Source: CBDCUI01 sp965223115 (GTDB taxonomy: Bacteria; Pseudomonadota; Gammaproteobacteria; UBA4575). Taken from it: a stretch of DNA of 64,000 bases. The notes below the pieces were generated by a model that ran no database searches, was not told the DNA's origin, and saw only the letters and a program-made list of their open reading frames with translations. Numbering within the stretch: position 1 is the stretch's first letter; the number at the start of each line of letters is the position of its first letter. The DNA is taken from positions 992,001-1,056,000 of the forward strand of contig OZ244982.1 in assembly GCA_965223115.1 (NCBI GenBank). Reading direction: 5' to 3'. The position numbers were made by a program, and so were the translations under genes. Positions 61,272 through 64,000 of this stretch are shown here, piece by piece.

Positions 61272-61694
61272 TCATCGACCATTTTGACAACTAGTATTGT
61301 CACATATACCGTAGATAATTAGAGAATGATCTGAGATTCTAAATCCATTCTTTTCAGCTATTTCTTTTTGCTTTGCTTCTATAGACTCATCTAAAAACTC
61401 AACGATTTTGCCACATTTTACACAGATTAAATGGTCGTGGTGTTTGCCCCTTTCCAGTTCAAACACAGCTTGGCCAGTTTCAAAATGATGTCGAATTACT
61501 AAGCCAGCAGATTCAAATTGTGTTAAAACTCTATATATGGTCGCCAGACCTATCTCTTCTCCAGAATCAATCAATACACGATAGATGTCTTCAGCACTCA
61601 AATGTCTTTTATTAGAATTCTCAAGGATTTCTAATATTTTCATTCTGGGTAAAGTAATTTTTAAACCAGCACGTTTAAGATCTTGATTTTCCAA
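61272..61694 (-). CDS. fur: Ferric uptake regulator
   Basis: Iron-responsive repressor of 140 residues. It begins with the N-terminal helix KRAGLKITLPRMKILEILEN, the winged-helix DNA-binding core EEIGLATIYRVLTQFESAGL, and metal-binding region GKHHDHLICVKCGKIVEF, with the Cys pair CxxC and a second Cys pair near the C-terminus (ICDNTSC). It lacks the His-rich tail of E. coli Fur. It follows the exported 122-aa gene by 20 bp, and its operator could not be judged by eye. Confidence 0.95.
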   Translation of the reverse strand: MENQDLKRAGLKITLPRMKILEILENSNKRHLSAEDIYRVLIDSGEEIGLATIYRVLTQFESAGLVIRHHFETGQAVFELERGKHHDHLICVKCGKIVEFLDESIEAKQKEIAEKNGFRISDHSLIIYGICDNTSCQNGR

Positions 61695-61714
61695 GTAATA
61701 CCTTTTTACTAAGT

Positions 61715-62083
61715 TTATTTATCATAGAAATTCTTCTTCTTAAAATATTTTAAGCTTCTCATAAGACCTTTTGCAGCTTGCTCAAATGAATGATCTAGAT
61801 TTGCAAAGCAGTATCCACGCAACCAGGTCTCTAAGTCATTTACAGATTTCTTGTTAACGATACTATAAGTATCTTCTTCATAATAATTATACGAGGTGAT
61901 ATAGCCCGACAACCAAGCGCGGTAATAAGACTGCCCTATTTCATCTGAATCAACATAACTTTGACATGAATCTTTGCCGACACCTGATACTAAGTACCTA
62001 CCCCCCATATCCACAGCATAGGCAGAAGAACTAAATAATAAGTATAAACTTAACACAACAATATGCCGTGACCTTAAATGCAT
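61715..62083 (-). CDS. Exported HdeA/Rap1a-like protein
   Basis: A 122-residue protein with a signal peptide (residues 1-24, ending SSAYAVD). The mature part has two cysteines that probably pair: KDSCQSYV near residue 41 and RGYCFANL near residue 91, with the WLSGYITSYNYYEE helix between. Size and Cys layout fit the HdeA/Rap1a-type periplasmic folds, which act as acid chaperones or immunity proteins. The fur gene follows closely, so they may share a transcript. Confidence 0.65.
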   Translation of the reverse strand: MHLRSRHIVVLSLYLLFSSSAYAVDMGGRYLVSGVGKDSCQSYVDSDEIGQSYYRAWLSGYITSYNYYEEDTYSIVNKKSVNDLETWLRGYCFANLDHSFEQAAKGLMRSLKYFKKKNFYDK

Positions 62084-62707
62084 AATTTTTATATAGTTTT
62101 TGTCTAAAAGTTGTTAGGTAGTGGAACACTATAGAAAAACTCAAGCATGTAGTTTACCCATGAAAAACAAAACCCGCCACGGGGGCGGGTTGATACTTGC
62201 CTTTCTTTGCGTAATGACTTTAGCTTTTATATTTTTTAATTAATGACCCAACTAGAGGAGAAAGGGCTGCTAAATGTTCTCTACGCTAGGCAGATGGTTT
62301 CAGAAGTTATTATATAGTTATTGCTCCTTCTGGATTCTCTATATATCGCCTCTCAACGCTATAGAGATTTATGGAACCACCAAGCAGTAAAGTACCACAG
62401 CTTTATGCAAAGATGTACATTAAAAATGAGGTTAAATTACTTGATGTTGTTAAGTTTTTAATATCTTAATTTAAAATTGATATATAAATCAATAATATAT
62501 ATTATATACTTTATAAAAATAATTTAAAATAATTGTATCTACTTGTATTTTATGAAGAATTGACTAGTTGCAAATACAACCAATGACCAGTGGTATATTA
62601 CCTTTGGCATCATAGTAAATATTTACCCCATTAGTCTCAATACTTGAGAGCCTTTTAAAAAAACGCTCAAATGCATGAAATCTAAATAATCAAATCAACA
62701 GACAGAG
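62084..62707. other. Non-coding stretch with one terminator
   Basis: About 620 bp between ribB and the HdeA-like gene without a convincing reading frame. A GC-rich hairpin (62161-62191) lies 80 bp before the HdeA-like gene and more than 500 bp after ribB, so it may end a small RNA made in this gap on the minus strand. The only open frame is 32 codons at 62371, which I do not support. Confidence 0.5.
62161..62191 (-). terminator. Rho-independent terminator
   Basis: AACCCGCC (62171-62178) and GGCGGGTT (62184-62191) are complementary. On the minus strand the stem is followed by TTTTGTTTTTC. It is far from ribB (over 500 bp), so either the ribB mRNA has a long tail or another transcript ends here. 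Confidence 0.8.
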
Positions 62708-63352
62708 TTAGTTTTCTTCTATTACAGCTTCACATTGCAATCGATACTTAATTAGATTCTTTATAGTAAGTATTTTTAAGTGATACTTTTTTGCATATTC
62801 AAAAAGGTCTGGTAATCTCGCCATCGTGCCGTCATCTTTCATAATTTCACAAAGCACACCTGCAGGATACAAACCCGCGAGTTGCATTAGATCCACCGTT
62901 GCTTCTGTATGGCCTTCACGTTTGAACACCCCACCTTTTGTAGCACGTAGTGGAAAAATATGACCTGGACGTGCCAAATCACTTGCGTTACAAACAGGAT
63001 TAGCAAGGGCTTGTATTGTTTTACATCGGTCAGCAGCCGAAATCCCAGTTGTCGTACCATGCTTATAATCGACAGAAACGGTAAAAGGTGTGTTGTGTAA
63101 GGCATCATTTTCATTTGCCTCAACCATCAAACCTAAATCCAGCATATTACAACGTTCTTCAGTGATGGCAGCACATATTAAGCCTCTACCATGAGTAGCC
63201 ATAAAATTCACCATGTCTGGTGTACATTTGTCTGCTGCACCTATTAAATCACCTTCATTTTCACGCGATTCATTATCAACTACTATAACTAGCCTGCCTG
63301 ACTTCAAGTCATCTAAAACTTCTGGAACAGAATTAAACTTAAACTCACTCAT
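62708..63352 (-). CDS. ribB: 3,4-dihydroxy-2-butanone 4-phosphate synthase
   Basis: Riboflavin pathway enzyme converting ribulose 5-phosphate to the four-carbon unit of the xylene ring. The 214-residue length fits a stand-alone RibB without the GTP cyclohydrolase II domain. Active-site segments are VDNESRENEGDLI (Mg-binding Glu and Asp), FMATHGRGLIC, DYKHGTTTGISAADR and RPGHIFPLRATKGGVFKREGHTEA. No FMN riboswitch is evident in the 112 bp between its start and tRNA-Leu. The start ATG at 63352 is unambiguous. Confidence 0.95.
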   Translation of the reverse strand: MSEFKFNSVPEVLDDLKSGRLVIVVDNESRENEGDLIGAADKCTPDMVNFMATHGRGLICAAITEERCNMLDLGLMVEANENDALHNTPFTVSVDYKHGTTTGISAADRCKTIQALANPVCNASDLARPGHIFPLRATKGGVFKREGHTEATVDLMQLAGLYPAGVLCEIMKDDGTMARLPDLFEYAKKYHLKILTIKNLIKYRLQCEAVIEEN

Positions 63353-63464
63353 AAAATGCTCATTAGATTTAGTTTAATAATTTGATTCAGTAATACAATA
63401 TTCTCTCTAGCAGGCCTTACTAGATAAATTTTTGACCTAAGAACAAATATCATTTGCCTATAAT

Positions 63465-63552
63465 TGGTGCCCGGGGCCGGAGTCGAACCGGCACGCCTTA
63501 TACAGGCGAGGGATTTTAAGTCCCTTGCGTCTACCAATTCCGCCACCCGGGC
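63465..63552 (-). tRNA. tRNA-Leu (TAA)
   Basis: Minus-strand class II tRNA with acceptor stem GCCCGGG/CCCGGGC, the D-arm TGGCGGAATTGGTAGACGC, anticodon stem AGGGA/TCCCT around loop CTTAAAA (anticodon TAA), a long variable arm (TGCCTGTATAAGGCG), T-arm with GGTTCGACTCC and an encoded 3' CCA. It lies upstream of ribB on the same strand. Confidence 0.96.
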
Positions 63553-63678
63553 AAGAGGAATAGAAGTTAGACTAAATTCTAATATTAGCACTTATTGTAG
63601 CATCGACTAATGATCCGTCTACTAAGCCTGAAAATATGCGCAACAATAATTACTACAGAAAATTAGGTGTATGTCTGC

Positions 63679-63969
63679 TTATATATAATTTGAGTCAATA
63701 GCTTTTTTGTGCCTTAGCAGTAAACGACTTAATTTCATTGCGGATTTGTGGTCAAAATCAAGACCCATTCTGTTTTCAACAATATCGATCAGAAGTTTCT
63801 TAATTTCCTCAGCTGACTTGTTAGACTCTAGATAGCTAATCAACTCTGGCACATACCTACTGTACATATCTCGTGCATATGGCTCACCTTTTAAGTTAAA
63901 CGGATCCCAAACATAGAAAAGTACTTCGTCTACTCGCCTCTCAAGTTCATTTAGCTGAGTATTTGCCAT
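63679..63969 (-). CDS. Hypothetical protein (96 aa), DUF1871-like
   Basis: Soluble, helical protein without signal peptide. Its features are VDEVLFYVWDPFNL, EPYARDMYSRYVPELISYLE and a C-terminus ending SRLLLRHKKAI. The WDPF and RD-Y pattern is that of small proteins I recall as DUF1871-like, often next to toxin or immunity genes, but I am not certain. It is alone at the end of the window. Confidence 0.55.
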   Translation of the reverse strand: MANTQLNELERRVDEVLFYVWDPFNLKGEPYARDMYSRYVPELISYLESNKSAEEIKKLLIDIVENRMGLDFDHKSAMKLSRLLLRHKKAIDSNYI

Positions 63970-64000
63970 ATATTAAGTTATTTTACATACAGATCCACTA

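Noticed and set aside
62371..62469. 32-codon plus-strand frame starting MEPPSSKVPQLY
   Set aside because: No Shine-Dalgarno and no recognisable pattern.
63353..63464. FMN riboswitch upstream of ribB
   Set aside because: Only 112 bp separate ribB from tRNA-Leu and I see no RFN-type conserved segments.
63349..63591. Minus-strand frame with RVAELVDARDLKSLA
   Set aside because: It reads the tRNA-Leu gene in the sense direction; not a protein.

Overview
The window is an AT-rich chromosomal segment of a gammaproteobacterium. Fur, GltX, DusA, YadG/YadH-type transporter genes and a complete gspC-N type II secretion operon all read as gammaproteobacterial. Flavocytochrome c sulfide dehydrogenase, SoxYZ, a DsrE2-type protein, a YeeE/YedE transporter and several c-type cytochromes point to a sulfur oxidiser (inference). 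I cannot name the genus from sequence alone.

Layout. 0-4.1 kb: the 3' end of a PilT-family ATPase gene, a retropepsin-like protease, a class III cyclase with an FHA domain, gltX, tRNA-Ala(GGC) and a small Arg-rich protein. 4.1-15.7 kb: the minus-strand type II secretion operon gspC-D-E-F-G-H-I-J-K-L-M-N, then tRNA-Glu(TTC). 16.4-28.4 kb: a sulfur/cytochrome island with dsrE2-like, a DUF3365 haem lipoprotein, fccB/fccA, a tetrahaem NapC/NirT cytochrome, four plus-strand genes for Met-rich exported proteins (one carrying DUF302, one a haem motif), a YeeE/YedE transporter, a monohaem cytochrome, soxYZ, an L-2-haloacid-dehalogenase homologue lacking its nucleophile, and a fifth Met-rich gene. 28.7-38 kb: an accessory region of low-GC orphan genes. 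It holds two signal-peptide 'mini-Rhs' proteins with candidate immunity genes, decayed toxin tails, and a REP-type (RAYT) transposon with 26-bp inverted ends that cut off a lipoprotein gene. 38-40.5 kb: nitroreductase, SnoaL-like, TspO, PsiE and DUF1272 genes. 40.6-50.7 kb: a giant outer-membrane protein gene (DUF11 repeats, an OmpA-like domain and a C-terminal beta-barrel) with nine nearly identical 414-bp repeats and a one-base frameshift in one of them. 51-64 kb: FadL-type porin, two arsenosugar-type glycosyltransferases, dusA, M17 aminopeptidase, an ABC-2 exporter, ExeA-like ATPase with FHA, cytochrome P450, fur, ribB, tRNA-Leu(TAA) and small proteins.

How it fits together. Sulfide would be oxidised in the periplasm by FccAB, with electrons passing to c-type cytochromes. 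SoxYZ would carry sulfane sulfur, and DsrE2 and YeeE/YedE would handle sulfur transfer or import. The Met-rich secreted proteins sit in the middle of this cluster. They share an unusual composition, and three of the four plus-strand ones share a C-terminal motif, so they are the best candidate for an undescribed component; a sulfur-globule coat, a polysulfide carrier or a periplasmic metal-handling role are all possible. The second candidate is the pair of Sec-targeted mini-Rhs proteins. The third is the repeat-built adhesin, whose frameshifted unit could be lost or repaired by recombination.
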